Shown: piece by piece, positions 5,663-6,087 of the stretch | Layout: each line of letters starts with the position of its first letter | Numbering within the stretch: the first letter of the stretch is position 1 | Translations under genes and position numbers: made by a program | Notes under the pieces: generated by a model | What the model saw: the letters and a program-made list of their open reading frames with translations, nothing else | Told to the model about the DNA's origin: nothing | Database searches by the model: none | Assembly (NCBI GenBank): GCA_902797415.1 | Contig: CADBSQ010000125.1 | Location: 1 to 6,087, forward strand | DNA length: 6,087 nucleotides | Direction: 5' to 3' | Source: an uncultured Erysipelotrichaceae bacterium | Lineage (GTDB): Bacteria > Bacillota_I > Bacilli_A > RF39 > UBA660

Positions 5663-6087
5663 CTAATCATTAATTTTAACCATGGCACATCTAAGTACCT
5701 TATCTTTATACATATAACCTTTTTGAAGTACTTCAACAACTTCATTATGTCCTTTATCATCTACATGCTCAACAATTAAAGCTTCCATTGTCTTAGGATC
5801 AAATTCTTTGCCTAAGCATTCAATTTCTTTAATTTCATTTGCTCTTAGAACCTCAACAAGATTTGTATAAATAATTTTAAATCCTGCTAAAAATCTTGAT
5901 AACTCATCATCTAAATTATCATCATCATATTTTATAGCACGTTCAAAATTATCACAAATTTCAACTATTTTAAGTAAAATATCCTCGTTACAATATTTTA
6001 ACCTTAATGATGTATCAGCTTCTTGTCTTTTTTTAAAGTTTAGCATTTCCGCTTGAAATCTTAACGATTTTTCCTCTGCCTCTTTAA
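5663..6087 (-). CDS. grpE: GrpE nucleotide exchange factor for DnaK (5' end beyond window)
   Basis: GrpE is the homodimeric factor that releases ADP from DnaK. About 140 residues are visible. The frame stays open to the window edge, so the ATG at 6046 is an internal Met and not the start: the 13 codons before it encode the Glu/Lys-rich end of the long dimerisation helix, running into AEMLNFKKRQE, which corresponds to the family's ADFENYRKR-like stretch. The helical bundle follows (NFERAI), then the C-terminal beta wing that contacts DnaK. The family signature is complete: FDPKTMEAL, 19 residues, then GYMYKDKVLRCAMVKI. The missing N-terminus is probably a few dozen acidic, disordered residues. 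The stop is TAG at 5665-5663, 14 nt before dnaK, so the two genes are co-transcribed. Any CIRCE operator or hrcA gene would be further upstream. Confidence 0.97.
   Translation of the reverse strand, partial: KEAEEKSLRFQAEMLNFKKRQEADTSLRLKYCNEDILLKIVEICDNFERAIKYDDDNLDDELSRFLAGFKIIYTNLVEVLRANEIKEIECLGKEFDPKTMEALIVEHVDDKGHNEVVEVLQKGYMYKDKVLRCAMVKIND

Noticed and set aside
6044..6046. ATG at 6046 as the grpE start
   Set aside because: The frame stays open upstream to the window edge and encodes the expected GrpE coiled-coil residues, so this is an internal Met.
1..6087. CIRCE (TTAGCACTC-N9-GAGTGCTAA) or CtsR heptad-repeat operator
   Set aside because: Looked for by eye in the intergenic regions and not found. 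The operon promoter lies upstream of grpE, outside the window.

Overview
This AT-rich window (roughly one third G+C by eye) reads like a Bacillota genome: short intergenic gaps, strong AGGAGG-type ribosome binding sites, U-tailed intrinsic terminators, and a 605-residue DnaK of Gram-positive length. TGG encodes Trp and stops are TAA or TAG, so nothing points to a recoded mollicute. I cannot place the genus. A coccoid Gram-positive such as Gemella, or a member of the Tissierellia, would fit, but that is a guess. Every supported gene is on the minus strand, so transcription runs from high to low coordinates.

From right to left, the window starts inside grpE (5' end beyond the window) and continues with dnaK, an M3B oligoendopeptidase F (pepF) and dnaJ. 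This is the class I heat-shock chaperone operon, with a metallopeptidase gene placed between dnaK and dnaJ. A small hairpin with a U-rich tail sits at the dnaK stop codon and could lower expression of pepF and dnaJ relative to dnaK. pepF and dnaJ are 2 nt apart, and the dnaJ ribosome binding site lies within the last codons of pepF. A U-tailed hairpin overlapping the dnaJ stop codon ends the operon. No CIRCE or CtsR-type operator was seen; the operon promoter, and any hrcA gene, would lie upstream of the window.

Next comes a monocistronic 212-aa gene of unknown function (152-790) with its own near-consensus sigma-A-type promoter. Its protein ends in a leucine-zipper-like coiled coil, and its N-terminus loosely resembles the RNA polymerase alpha C-terminal domain. 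Its terminator also contains the stop codon in the hairpin loop. Directly behind it is a compact promoter with a 19-bp spacer and an internal dyad, typical of MerR-family control. It precedes the first 27 codons of a zinc-ribbon protein that runs off the left edge.

Functionally, GrpE (nucleotide exchange), DnaK (ATP-driven Hsp70) and DnaJ (J-domain co-chaperone) form one folding machine. PepF would cleave short cytosolic peptides, and its co-transcription suggests coupling of peptide clearance to protein-folding stress. No mobile elements, CRISPR arrays, tRNA or rRNA genes were seen, and there is no gene-free stretch longer than about 300 bases.
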